A stretch of 64,000 bases of DNA, from the NCBI GenBank assembly GCA_039725955.1, contig CP091033.1, positions 1,116,001 through 1,180,000 on the forward strand. Reading direction: 5' to 3'. This document shows positions 8,725 through 17,424 of this stretch, in pieces; position 1 is the stretch's first letter, and each line of letters opens with the position of its first letter. The notes beneath the pieces are model-generated. The model saw only the letters and a list, made by a program, of their open reading frames with translations. It did no database searches and was not told the origin of the DNA. The stretch is from Sinorhizobium sp. B11. Its GTDB lineage: Bacteria > Pseudomonadota > Alphaproteobacteria > Rhizobiales > Rhizobiaceae. The position numbers were made by a program, and so were the translations under genes.

Positions 8725-8810
8725 GCCGCCGGCACGGCTCGCTGGTGTCACTGAGTGCCCCGAAGTTTTTAGCCCCCCAACTAGACCTGAATTGTTGACT
8801 GTTCGCGACC

Positions 8811-9284
8811 ATGAGAGAGTTCACGAGAAATGCGTTGCAGCATGTTCCGGCTTTTCGAAGGTTCGCGAGCGGGCATGCAGCGGATATAGAATCGGCTGAT
8901 GCTCTGGTTTTGAGCGCACTAAAGAAGCTGAGGGCGCGATGGATGCTCGGCCTCGATAACGTTAAGATCGAAGGCTTCGGATTGATCCATAGTCTCGCGC
9001 AAAGCGGTGTCGCTATATGCGATGGGTTCGACAGCAAATCGACGCTGGAGAACGACGCCGTAATCGTACGTGCCCTCCGCCGGTTGCGGACACTCGACAG
9101 GAGTATGATCTTGCTCACATCCGTCGAACAGCTTTCCTTTCACGATGTCGCGAACGCCTTGGGTGTTCCCGACAGCTTCGTCATAAACGAACTGCCTCTC
9201 GCGAGAGAGCGTTTGAGGGAGATCGTCGAGCTTCCGTTACGCACGGGTGCCCACAAGAGAGCGCACCTTGAGAGGATCAAATAA
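8811..9284 (+). CDS. ECF sigma-like protein (divergent)
   Basis: 157 aa. The C-terminal half has a region-4-like helix-turn-helix: LRRLRTLDRSMILLTSVEQLSFHDVANALGVPDSFVINELPLARERLREI, which follows the sigma-70 region 4 plan (acidic turn, recognition helix, RxxLRE tail). The N-terminal half (LVLSALKKLRARWMLGLDN) is a shortened region-2-like segment without a clear promoter-melting motif. It is followed 1 bp later by a small protein with one C-terminal membrane segment, the usual sigma/anti-sigma order. It is a divergent ECF sigma or a sigma-derived regulator. Confidence 0.6.
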   Translation: MREFTRNALQHVPAFRRFASGHAADIESADALVLSALKKLRARWMLGLDNVKIEGFGLIHSLAQSGVAICDGFDSKSTLENDAVIVRALRRLRTLDRSMILLTSVEQLSFHDVANALGVPDSFVINELPLARERLREIVELPLRTGAHKRAHLERIK

Positions 9285-9285
9285 G

Positions 9286-9633
9286 ATGCCAGACATCACC
9301 GAGATCGAGATCCAGCTGTACATCGACCACTCGCTTTCCGAAGAGCGAAGACTGGCTGTCAGAAAACACCTCTTCAACGATCTGTCATCGGCGCAACGCA
9401 TCGGCACATATGAACGCCATGCTGACGCACTAAGAAGAGCGCTAATTCCAGTCGCCGAAACGCCTCTTCCCTCGATTTTCGAGCCAAACAGCCTTGAGAC
9501 CGAACTTTCCCGTTCGCCATCGATACCTCTGAACGCGGTATCCGGAGCGCTATTGGCGATCTTAGTCACCTATGTCGCGTGGGGATGGGGAGGGTTGCTC
9601 ACGCATCAGATAACCCACACTTTGTTGCGCTAG
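9286..9633 (+). CDS. Putative membrane-anchored anti-sigma factor
   Basis: 115 aa from ATG 9286, one base after the stop of the sigma-like gene. The N-terminus (ITEIEIQLYIDHSLSEERRLAVRKHLFND) follows the pattern of short anti-sigma domains (ExxLxxYIDGxLxxxxRxxVExHL). A single hydrophobic segment (LNAVSGALLAILVTYVAWGWGGLL) lies near the C-terminus, leaving only a short periplasmic tail. The zinc-binding HxxxCxxC motif of ZAS-type anti-sigmas is absent. Size, position and topology support anti-sigma; the partner is presumably the upstream sigma-like protein. Confidence 0.6.
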   Translation: MPDITEIEIQLYIDHSLSEERRLAVRKHLFNDLSSAQRIGTYERHADALRRALIPVAETPLPSIFEPNSLETELSRSPSIPLNAVSGALLAILVTYVAWGWGGLLTHQITHTLLR

Positions 9634-9670
9634 TGCCGCGGCAGTGAGAAACCTGATTTGCACAAAATCG

Positions 9671-9693
9671 CTCGCGGTGCGTCGCGCACCGAG
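9671..9693. terminator. Hairpin between convergent genes
   Basis: CTCG...GGTGCG-TCG-CGCACC...GAG forms a compact stem in the 137-bp gap between the anti-sigma-like gene and the convergent FAD oxidoreductase. There is no good T-tract, so it may be a weak bidirectional terminator. Confidence 0.35.
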
Positions 9694-9770
9694 AGCTCTC
9701 GTAGCTGTTATGCCCTTCTTGAGGATCCAAGCCTCGACTGAAGGCAATATACCGAGACCGCCTTCGCGGC

Positions 9771-11456
9771 CTAAGCCATCGCGTCCAGTAACTTCAGCGC
9801 CTGGTGAATCTGACTGACTACCGCGGCCCCCTCACCCACTGCCGCCGCCACCCTCTTAGTGGAGCCGGCACGAACGTCGCCGATCGCGAAGATGTTGGGT
9901 ATGCTTGTTTCCAGAGCGAGCGATTGTCTTCCGACAGATGAAGCCACTTCTTCGTCAAACACCCGTCCTGTGAGCACAAAACCGCTGTTGTCGGTGTCGA
10001 TTTTGCCGCCTGTCCAATTCGTGTTGGGGTCGGCCCCGGCGAACAGAAAGAGGTGACTGAAATCGCAGTCTCTCGTCTCCATCGTCGCCTTATGCTGCAG
10101 AACACCCGAAACATTCGGCCCGTCGTCCCTGCTGACCGATACCAGTTCACAACCCCGATGTATTTCGACATTGGGCAGCGCAGCTATTCGTTCGATGAGA
10201 TATGACGACATCGTCTCGGATAGATCGCGGCGGAGGATCATGTGCAGCCGCTTGACGCGCGGAGCGAGGAACACCACCGCCTGGCCAGCTGAATTACCGC
10301 CTCCTATGAGCGCTACATCAGAGTCCTCGCAAAGCTTGGCCTCGAGCGCGGATGCCCAATAAGAAACGGTGCTATCCTGAATCTCCGGCAAGCCTTGGAT
10401 CTCGGGCGTGCGATACCGGGCACCGGATGCGATCACAAGCGCCTTCGCGCGAATTGACTGCCCGTCCTCAAGCGTAAGGGATATGGGTGCCGACCTCGCG
10501 CGAGACGTCTCGGGAGCCGTAAGTTCCCTGACCTTCAGCGGAAGCGCAACCTCTACACCGAACTTGAGTGCCTGGCTGAAGGCACGACCCGCAAGTGCCG
10601 CCCCGGAAATCCCGGTCGGGAAACCGAGGTAGTTCTCGATACGGGACGAACTTCCCGCCTGTCCGCCGATCGCGCGTTCGTCGATAACGATAGACCGTAG
10701 ACCCTCGGAAGCCGCATACACCGAGGTCGCGAGGCCTGCCGGCCCTGCACCCACGATCGCAACGTCGTATAGGGTATCCGGATCGAGTTCCGGCATGATC
10801 CCGAGACAAGCGGCCGCCTCTCCATCCGTAGGATTTCTAAGCACGGTGCCGCTTGGGCAGATCATTAGCGGCAATTCATCCGCCGATATTCCGAGGCGCT
10901 CGACGAGGACGAGCCCTTCCTCGTCCGACTTGGCGTCAAGGACCGTGTGGGGATATCCGTTGCTGGATAGAAATCCTTGAAGGCGCATGAGCGAAGGATC
11001 GCCCGATGCCCCGACGAGGATAGAGCCGCCTACGCCGGCGTCGAGGTAAGCAACTCGGCGAAGGATATAAGCGCGCATGACAGTCTCGCCGACTTCCGCG
11101 GACCCGATTATCAGTGCGCGAAGGTGTGAAGCGTCGAAAGCAACTGCAACACACCCGTCGGGTCCGCTCCTAAGCCCCGACAAAGCCGGGCGGCCGGACA
11201 ACTGGTTTATTTCGCCTGAAAACTGACCCGCCTTGTGTGCGGCGACATCCTGATCACCGCGAAAACCGTCATGCCGGAACGCATCGATCTGCCCTTCGAG
11301 AACAAGGTAGGCTGGCGCATTCCGCTCACCGACTGGAAATATTTCCTGGCCGGGCGCGAACTCAAGCGGCCCCGCGCTGGCGAACCTGCGGGCGGTTTCG
11401 ACCTGCAAGGGCGTCAGCGTCGGAAACCTCTGATAGTCACGGGAACCGCTGTCCAT
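9771..11456 (-). CDS. Cyclic-nucleotide-binding-domain FAD oxidoreductase (thioredoxin-reductase-like, no CxxC)
   Basis: 561 aa from ATG 11456 (GAAGGGACG upstream). Residues about 10-140 are a CNMP/CRP-type ligand-binding domain (FAPGQEIFPVGERNAPAYLVLEGQIDAF). A thioredoxin/glutaredoxin-like middle segment follows (SILVGASGDPSLMRLQGFLSSNG). From about 240 it is a thioredoxin-reductase-fold FAD/NAD(P)H oxidoreductase (IVGAGPAGLATSVYAASEG, GGQAGSSSRIENYLGFP, ALIGGGNSAGQAVVFLA, FAIGDVRAGSTKRVAAAVGEG). The redox CxxC of true thioredoxin reductases is replaced by WASALEAKLC. Cytoplasmic. Domain order is typical of this family in rhizobia; the physiological electron acceptor is not known. Confidence 0.88.
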   Translation of the reverse strand: MDSGSRDYQRFPTLTPLQVETARRFASAGPLEFAPGQEIFPVGERNAPAYLVLEGQIDAFRHDGFRGDQDVAAHKAGQFSGEINQLSGRPALSGLRSGPDGCVAVAFDASHLRALIIGSAEVGETVMRAYILRRVAYLDAGVGGSILVGASGDPSLMRLQGFLSSNGYPHTVLDAKSDEEGLVLVERLGISADELPLMICPSGTVLRNPTDGEAAACLGIMPELDPDTLYDVAIVGAGPAGLATSVYAASEGLRSIVIDERAIGGQAGSSSRIENYLGFPTGISGAALAGRAFSQALKFGVEVALPLKVRELTAPETSRARSAPISLTLEDGQSIRAKALVIASGARYRTPEIQGLPEIQDSTVSYWASALEAKLCEDSDVALIGGGNSAGQAVVFLAPRVKRLHMILRRDLSETMSSYLIERIAALPNVEIHRGCELVSVSRDDGPNVSGVLQHKATMETRDCDFSHLFLFAGADPNTNWTGGKIDTDNSGFVLTGRVFDEEVASSVGRQSLALETSIPNIFAIGDVRAGSTKRVAAAVGEGAAVVSQIHQALKLLDAMA

Positions 11457-11556
11457 AGTACGTCCCTTCTCAATGCGTGAGCGGGCCTTGCATGGCTTGC
11501 TTGCCATCAAAGACATTCGACGGGAACTGAAGCTCGGGCAGCGCCCTAGCCGTTCG

Positions 11557-11742
11557 TCATTCCATTTTTCCGGACGCCGGAGGATCGCTCGCAGGGAAAC
11601 TTTCCTGGAGCGCTTCATCGAGAAGTGCGTCCGCTGTGGACGCAGGCGCTTCTTCCACTTCGAGAGCGATATCCGACAACTCGGGCAGAGTCTCGACACC
11701 GTCCCGAACAGGCTCTTCGCTGAGCTCAAACTTCTTATTCAT
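11557..11742 (-). CDS. Small acidic protein with FPASDPPA motif
   Basis: 61 aa starting MNKKFELSEEPVRDG with GGAGTTGCG in front of the ATG at 11742. Its C-terminal half DALLDEALQESFPASDPPA is a widespread motif (DxALxESFPASDPP) of very small proteobacterial proteins, many of them stress-induced and of unknown function. No membrane segment; strongly acidic. It lies 100 bp upstream of the FAD oxidoreductase on the same strand and is divergent from the RND adaptor gene, so the three may share an inter-promoter region (11743-11928). Confidence 0.75.
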   Translation of the reverse strand: MNKKFELSEEPVRDGVETLPELSDIALEVEEAPASTADALLDEALQESFPASDPPASGKME

Positions 11743-11928
11743 CGTTCGCAACTCCTTTTGCGTCGGAGGTTTTCTATCAACCACTCCGCCACCGATATTG
11801 CACGATCGGGTTCCGCTAGGGGGCACCGATCTTACAATCGTTTCCCGCACGTCTCCGGCATTTGTTCTTAAGCGCGTCACTGTCGGCCTTGGGCCAGTCA
11901 CACGCATTTCCGCAACACCACGGGGGCT

Positions 11929-13122
11929 TTGATGAAGTATCGCTCGATCCCATTTTCACTCTGGCTTCTCGCTTGCAGCGCCTCGTTGACCTCGGTCGGA
12001 CTTGCTCAGGAAACAAGTCCCGCGCCTCAGGTTGTCGTGGCCAAACCCGTGATGCGTGATGTCGTCGACCGCGACGAATTCATCGGCCGCTTCCAGGCTG
12101 CTGAGGAAGTTCAAATCCGCGCGCGTGTCGGCGGATACCTACAGGCAATCAACTTCAAAGACGGTCAGCTCGTAAAGGAAGGTGACCAGCTCTTCGAGAT
12201 CGACCAGCGCCCGTTCTTGACAGCATTGAACCAAGCACGAGCTAACCTCGCCGTTGCCACTGCGGGCCTCACCTACGCCCAAGCGCAGTTCGATCGCGTC
12301 AATTCGTTGGTGAAATCCGGAAGTCAGACGATATCCACGCTCGATGACCGTCGCCGCGAGCTGGATTCGGCGCAAGCGAATGTCCAAGGCTCGCAGGCGA
12401 CGCTCGACCGTGCGAACCTCGACCTCACATACAGCCGTATTACCGCTCCTCTCGGTGGACGTATCGACCGTCACCAGATTTCGGTGGGCAATCTTGTCCA
12501 GGCCGACCAGACGGTTCTGACTTCTATCGTCATGCTGGATCCGATCGATTTCTATTTCGACATCGACGAGCGTCGGCTGCTGAACTACGCCGAGACAGCC
12601 CGCAAGAACGGGGAAGTCCTGCAGAGTGGTGGTGGTGGACTGAAGGTCTCCGTCACCCTGGGTGACCGAGACCATACCAGATTCGAAGGAACTCTGGACT
12701 TTGCCGAAAACCGGGTCGATCCCCAGACGGGTACCCTTCGCGCCCGCGCTCGGTTCGCAAACCCTGACTTCGCGCTTCAGCCAGGACTGTTCGGCAGGGT
12801 CGAGCTAGAGGGGTCGAATTCCTATCAGGCTGTTCTCATCCCGGACGAAGCTATCAGTTCTGACCAGGATGAACGTGTCGTTTTCGTTGTCGGAAAGGAC
12901 AACACGGTCAGCACAAAGGCCATCAGGCCCGGCCCCCGGATATTCGGCTACCGTGTCGTTCGCAGCGGCCTCGACGGAAGCGAGTCCATTGTCGTGCGAG
13001 GCGTTGTGCGGGTGCGCCCCGGCATGAAGGTCGATCCCAAGGAAACGACGCTACCGGCTGAGAACAAGGACCCTGTCGCCTCCGCACCGGAGAGCGCCTC
13101 GGTATCGGAGGTAGGTCAATGA
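11929..13122 (+). CDS. RND efflux periplasmic adaptor (MexE/AcrA-like)
   Basis: 397 aa membrane-fusion protein. A signal peptide (SIPFSLWLLACSASLTSVGLAQ) is followed by the lipoyl/hairpin core: EVQIRARVGGYLQAINFKDGQLVKEGDQLFEIDQRPF, a long coiled-coil hairpin around residues 95-160, DLTYSRITAPLGGRIDRHQISVGNLV, then beta-barrel and membrane-proximal domains. It bridges the inner-membrane pump and an outer-membrane channel. GGGGG sits upstream of tandem ATGs at 11929 and 11932. It overlaps the pump gene by 4 bp (ATGA), giving coupled translation. No outer-membrane factor gene is present, so an unlinked TolC-like protein must serve. Confidence 0.92.
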   Translation: MMKYRSIPFSLWLLACSASLTSVGLAQETSPAPQVVVAKPVMRDVVDRDEFIGRFQAAEEVQIRARVGGYLQAINFKDGQLVKEGDQLFEIDQRPFLTALNQARANLAVATAGLTYAQAQFDRVNSLVKSGSQTISTLDDRRRELDSAQANVQGSQATLDRANLDLTYSRITAPLGGRIDRHQISVGNLVQADQTVLTSIVMLDPIDFYFDIDERRLLNYAETARKNGEVLQSGGGGLKVSVTLGDRDHTRFEGTLDFAENRVDPQTGTLRARARFANPDFALQPGLFGRVELEGSNSYQAVLIPDEAISSDQDERVVFVVGKDNTVSTKAIRPGPRIFGYRVVRSGLDGSESIVVRGVVRVRPGMKVDPKETTLPAENKDPVASAPESASVSEVGQ

Positions 13123-16100
13123 GATTCGCACACTTCTTCATTTCCCGACCAATTTTCGCCTGCGTCATCTCGCTTGTGCTGATGATTGTGGGAACGATCG
13201 CCTACTTCGAGCTCCCAGTCTCACAGTATCCCGAAATCGCGCCTCCGACGATCGTCGTCAGAACTTCCTACCCGGGAGCCGACTCTCAGACGATCGCTGA
13301 CACCGTATCGACGCCGATCGAGCAAGAGGTGAACGGCGTCGAAGACATGCTCTACATGTCGTCCTATTCGAGTGCGGACGGCGCAATGACGCTGACGATT
13401 ACATTCGCTCTGGGCACCGATCTCGACAAAGCCCAGGTTCTCGTGCAAAACCGAGTGGCAGTCGCCCTTCCCCGATTGCCCCAGGAAGTGCAGCGCCTCG
13501 GCGTCACGACGACCAAGAGCTCACCCGACCTTCTCATGGTCGTGCATTTGCTCTCGCCGAACGGCCGCTACGACCAGCTTTACACGTCCAATTACGCGCG
13601 AAACCGCGTCAGGGACGTGCTCGTCCGCCTACAGGGCGTGGGAGACATCCAGATTTTCGGCGAGCGGCAGTATTCGATGCGCATCTGGCTCGATCCCGAG
13701 AAGCTGTCGTCCTACGGAATGACCGCCACCGACGTCGTGAGTGCACTGCGTGATCAAAACGTCCAGGTTTCCGGCGGTTCGATCGGAGCTCCTCCCACAG
13801 CCCGAGAGAACCCGTTCCAATATACCGTACGAACGGACGGACGCTTTCAGGATGCCCGGCAGTTCCGCTATGTCATCGTCAAGTCGACCGCCGACGGCAG
13901 ACTCGTCAAACTCGAAGACGTCGCCAGAATCGAGCTCGGCGCGCGCGACTACGTGACAAACTCCTACGTCAACAACCAGCCAGCGGTCGGCATGGGCATC
14001 TTCGCGCGGCCCGGTACGAACGCGTTGGAGACAGCCGCGCAGATCAAGTCCATCATGAAAGACCTCTCCGGCCAGTTCCCGCCCGGATTGGAGTACCGCA
14101 TTATCTATGACACGACGGCATTCGTCTCGGATTCTATCAGCGAGGTCTACCGGACTATCGGAGAAGCGATCGTACTCGTTGCTGTCGTCGTGCTCATATT
14201 CCTGCAGTCCTGGAGAACCGCGATCGTCCCGATCATCGCAATCCCGGTTTCACTTGTCGGTACGTTCGCCTTCCTCGCTGCATTCGGCATGTCACTGAAT
14301 ATGCTGACGCTCTTCGGGCTTGTGCTTGCGATCGGGATCGTCGTGGACGATGCGATTGTCGTTGTCGAGAACGTGGAACGCAATCTCGCAAGCGGCATGT
14401 CACCCCGCAGGGCAGCGCACGTGACGATGGACGAAGTGGGCACAGCGGTCATTGCCATCTCGCTCGTCCTCATCGCCGTATTCGTACCTACAGCCTTCAT
14501 CCCCGGAATTTCCGGTCAGTTCTACAGACAATTCGCGGTGACGATCTCAATCGCGACTGCGATCTCGGCGCTGAACTCACTGACGCTGTCTCCGGCCATC
14601 TCCGCGATCGTTCTTCGCCCCCACAATCACTCGGAGGCGAAGACCAACCCTGCGGCGAAGTTCGGGAAATGGTGCGCCGACATCTTCAACCATTGTTTCG
14701 ACAAGCTCAGTTCCGGCTACTCCTCGATCGTCCGGACCATTGTCAGTTCGAAAACAGGGCTGGGCTCGGCGCTTGTGGTCTTCGTCGCTCTCCTCGCAGC
14801 GACCTGGTTCCTAAACACCAAGGTGCCGAGCGGGTTCATTCCCATCATGGACCAAGGTTACGCGATCGTGGTCGTCCAGCTTCCCGAAGGTGCTTCTCTC
14901 GACCGGACGGACGCGGTGATCAGGAAGGCAGGGGACATCGCGAAGAACACTCCCGGTGTCGCCAATGCTGTTCAGTTTGCAGGTTTCAGCGGAGCGACCT
15001 TCACCAATGCTTCCAACGCCGGAGTGATTTTCACGCCGTTCAAACCTTTCGAGGAGCGGCTGGCCACTGGGGATACTTCGGAAAAGATCATTCAGACGCT
15101 CTATAAAAACCTTCAAAGTGTCGACGAGGCATTCATTATTGCCATCCCCCCTCCTCCGGTTCAGGGCATCGGCAATTCGGGTGGCTTCAAGATGCAGATC
15201 ATGGACCAGGACAATTCCAACATGACCCGCGTTCTGGGACTCGCGCAGCAGATGATGGTCGAGGCGAACCGCACGCCGGGCCTCACAGGGGTGTTCACCA
15301 CCTTTTCGGAATCAAGCCCGGAGTACTTCCTCGATATCGACAGAGACAAGGCACAGTATCTGAACGTTCCAATCCCCAACATTTTCGACACCCTGTCGAG
15401 TAACTTGGGCGTTGCCTACGTCAACGACTTCAATGCCTTCGGAAGAGTCTATCAGGTCCGTGCCCAGGCAGATAAGCAGTTCCGCCTCGAACGCGACGAC
15501 ATGCTCGATCTCAAGGTGAAATCCGCAACGGGTGCCCTCGTTCCGTTGGGCACGCTGGCGGATATCAGAGAGACCAGCGGCCCAACTCTAGTTCAGCGCT
15601 ACAATATGTACGTCTCTGTTCCCCTACAGGGCAACGCCGCTCCTGGCGTCTCGACGGGCGAGGCAATCGAAAAGATGCAACAGCTCGCCGCGAAAACGCT
15701 GCCTCCGGGTACAACGTACGAATGGACCGAACTGTCCTATCAGGAAACCCACGCCGGAGGCAGCGCCGTCTACATCTTCGCATTGTCGGTGGTCTTCGTG
15801 TTCCTGGCACTTTCGGCGCAATATGAGAGCTGGATTCTTCCCGCGGCCATCATCCTAATCGTGCCACTGGCCGTCCTTGGCGCACTGTTTGGCGTCTACC
15901 TCCGGGGAATGGACAACAATATCCTGACCCAGATCGGCTTCGTCGTTCTAATCGGCTTGGCGGCAAAGAATGCCATCCTGATCGTGGAATTCGCACGTCA
16001 GGCGCAGGACGCCGGAAAGTCCGCGGTCGAAGCCGCCATCGAGGCCTGCCATTTGCGCCTGCGCCCGATCCTGATGACTGCACTTGCATTCATCTTCGGC

Positions 16101-16304
16101 GTACTTCCCCTTGCCATCGCCGAGGGCCCGGGAGCCGAAATGCGGCGATCGCTCGGTACCGCTGTGTTCAGCGGCATGATCGGCGTTACGCTGTTCGGGC
16201 TGTTCCTGACCCCTGTGTTTTACGTTCTTCTGCGATCGCGCTACGTCCCGCGGACGCACAACGAGGATGAGTGGGAGCTGGAGACAAAACAGGCCGCAGA
16301 GTGA
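13119..16304 (+). CDS. RND multidrug efflux permease (MexF/AcrB family, HAE1)
   Basis: 1061 aa, the usual length of HAE1 pumps. Starts MRFAHFFISRPIFACVISLVLMIVGTIAYFELPVSQYP, the classic first membrane helix. It has two large periplasmic loops and 12 predicted membrane helices, and the proton-relay region is visible as GLVLAIGIVVDDAIVVVENVERNL (paired Asp in TM4). The second half repeats the plan (AAIILIVPLAVLGALFGVYLRG, IGFVVLIGLAAKNAILIVEFARQ). It exports hydrophobic or aromatic compounds from periplasm or inner leaflet using the proton gradient. Followed by two strong hairpins, then a GlxA-type regulator. Confidence 0.95.
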   Translation: MRFAHFFISRPIFACVISLVLMIVGTIAYFELPVSQYPEIAPPTIVVRTSYPGADSQTIADTVSTPIEQEVNGVEDMLYMSSYSSADGAMTLTITFALGTDLDKAQVLVQNRVAVALPRLPQEVQRLGVTTTKSSPDLLMVVHLLSPNGRYDQLYTSNYARNRVRDVLVRLQGVGDIQIFGERQYSMRIWLDPEKLSSYGMTATDVVSALRDQNVQVSGGSIGAPPTARENPFQYTVRTDGRFQDARQFRYVIVKSTADGRLVKLEDVARIELGARDYVTNSYVNNQPAVGMGIFARPGTNALETAAQIKSIMKDLSGQFPPGLEYRIIYDTTAFVSDSISEVYRTIGEAIVLVAVVVLIFLQSWRTAIVPIIAIPVSLVGTFAFLAAFGMSLNMLTLFGLVLAIGIVVDDAIVVVENVERNLASGMSPRRAAHVTMDEVGTAVIAISLVLIAVFVPTAFIPGISGQFYRQFAVTISIATAISALNSLTLSPAISAIVLRPHNHSEAKTNPAAKFGKWCADIFNHCFDKLSSGYSSIVRTIVSSKTGLGSALVVFVALLAATWFLNTKVPSGFIPIMDQGYAIVVVQLPEGASLDRTDAVIRKAGDIAKNTPGVANAVQFAGFSGATFTNASNAGVIFTPFKPFEERLATGDTSEKIIQTLYKNLQSVDEAFIIAIPPPPVQGIGNSGGFKMQIMDQDNSNMTRVLGLAQQMMVEANRTPGLTGVFTTFSESSPEYFLDIDRDKAQYLNVPIPNIFDTLSSNLGVAYVNDFNAFGRVYQVRAQADKQFRLERDDMLDLKVKSATGALVPLGTLADIRETSGPTLVQRYNMYVSVPLQGNAAPGVSTGEAIEKMQQLAAKTLPPGTTYEWTELSYQETHAGGSAVYIFALSVVFVFLALSAQYESWILPAAIILIVPLAVLGALFGVYLRGMDNNILTQIGFVVLIGLAAKNAILIVEFARQAQDAGKSAVEAAIEACHLRLRPILMTALAFIFGVLPLAIAEGPGAEMRRSLGTAVFSGMIGVTLFGLFLTPVFYVLLRSRYVPRTHNEDEWELETKQAAE

Positions 16305-16320
16305 TCTGCTGCAATCGAAG

Positions 16321-16348
16321 CCATCGCGCGGCGAACGCCACGCGATGG
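16321..16348 (+). terminator. Stem-loop after the RND operon (first of two)
   Basis: CCATCGCG...CGCGATGG perfect 8-bp stem with an inner GGC...GCC extension and a GAAC loop, 16 nt past the pump stop codon. No T-tract follows, so it may act as an mRNA end-protecting structure together with the next hairpin. Confidence 0.6.
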
Positions 16349-16382
16349 AAATAGCGGCTCCGCCGGACCATATTGAATTAGA

Positions 16383-16417
16383 CTGCCGGCGCTTCCGAAT
16401 GGAAGCAGCGCCGGCAG
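16383..16417 (+). terminator. Stem-loop after the RND operon (second of two)
   Basis: Ten-bp perfect stem CTGCCGGCGC / GCGCCGGCAG enclosing a second inner stem TTCC-GAAT-GGAA. It lies between the pump gene and the GlxA-like regulator (ATG 16462) and probably separates their transcripts. Confidence 0.65.
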
Positions 16418-16461
16418 TGCCGCATTTAGCGTCAATTTGAAATAGCAGGAGCATCGAGGCT

Positions 16462-17424
16462 ATGCGCAGCGTCGGTTTCATTCTCGAAGACGGTTTCCAG
16501 GTCATGGGACTGGCTGCACTGTCCGCGTTCGAGTTCGCAAACCAGGAACTGGGCGAACAGGCATACAAGCTTACTGTGATGTCCGAGAACGGGGGCACCG
16601 TGCGATCCTCCCTGAACATCGGCATCCAAACCGGGAAGCTCGAAGAATATCCCGACACATTGATGATCGTGGGCGAACTCGTTCCGCATGTCCCCTCTCC
16701 GGCACTTCGGGAGTACATCGTCAACGCCGCCACGGAATGCAGACGCGTTGCCGGGGTCTGCACGGGCGCATTCCTCTTGGCCGAAGCGGGTCTACTCGAC
16801 GGTAGGCTCGCCACGACGCACTGGGCGCACGCGCGCGACCTTCAGCGTAAGTTCCCGCGGATCCATGTGGACGAGGATCGCATCTTCGTCCACGACGAGA
16901 ATATCTGGACGTCGGCAGGAATGAGCGCCGCTATCGACCTGACCTTGGCCCTAATCGAGGACGACCACGGGGCGGCGCTGTCCAAGTCGATCGCTCGCAA
17001 GCTCGTCGTCTATCACAGACGACCCGGAGGACAGTCGCAGTTTTCGGCGCTCCTCGAACTCGAACCGCGATCGGATCGCATCCGCAAGGCACTTGTGTAC
17101 GCCAAGGAACATCTCCGCAATCCGTTGAGCGTAGAAGAGCTTGCCGACAGCGCGAACCTGAGCCCGCGTCAGTTCAGCCGACTATTCCGCGAGGAAACGG
17201 GACATTCCCCGGCGAAGGCCGTCGAGCGCCTGCGGCTCGAGGCGGCGAGAGCCATGCTGGAAGATGGAACCCATCCGGTCGAAATCGTGGCACGCGACAC
17301 CGGGTTTGCGGATCGTGATCGCATGCGTCGCGCGTTCCTTCGGTCTTTCGGCCAGCCGCCGCAGATGATCCGCCGGACTTTGAAGATGATCGGCGGCTCG
17401 GAGCTTGAGGACGCGGGCACGTGA
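16462..17424 (+). CDS. GlxA-family transcriptional regulator (DJ-1/PfpI + AraC HTH)
   Basis: 320 aa. Residues 1-175 form a class-I-amidotransferase/DJ-1-like domain (VGFILEDGFQVMGLAALSAFEFAN; AGVCTGAFLLAEAGLLDGRLATTHW with the nucleophile-elbow Cys; ENIWTSAGMSAAIDLTLALIEDD). Residues about 215-310 are an AraC double HTH (NPLSVEELADSANLSPRQFSRLFREETGHSPAKAVERLRLEAAR... DTGFADRDRMRRAFLRSFGQPP). Located downstream of the RND pump on the same strand, it is the obvious local candidate to control that pump, although GlxA-like proteins most often control amine or amino-acid catabolism. Confidence 0.9.
   Translation: MRSVGFILEDGFQVMGLAALSAFEFANQELGEQAYKLTVMSENGGTVRSSLNIGIQTGKLEEYPDTLMIVGELVPHVPSPALREYIVNAATECRRVAGVCTGAFLLAEAGLLDGRLATTHWAHARDLQRKFPRIHVDEDRIFVHDENIWTSAGMSAAIDLTLALIEDDHGAALSKSIARKLVVYHRRPGGQSQFSALLELEPRSDRIRKALVYAKEHLRNPLSVEELADSANLSPRQFSRLFREETGHSPAKAVERLRLEAARAMLEDGTHPVEIVARDTGFADRDRMRRAFLRSFGQPPQMIRRTLKMIGGSELEDAGT

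Noticed and set aside
11743-11928. EcfG-type (GGAAC-N16/17-CGTT) promoter for the small FPASDPPA gene
   Set aside because: A GGAAC is present on the minus strand, but the following element is CGGT at 15 bp, not CGTT at the right spacing.
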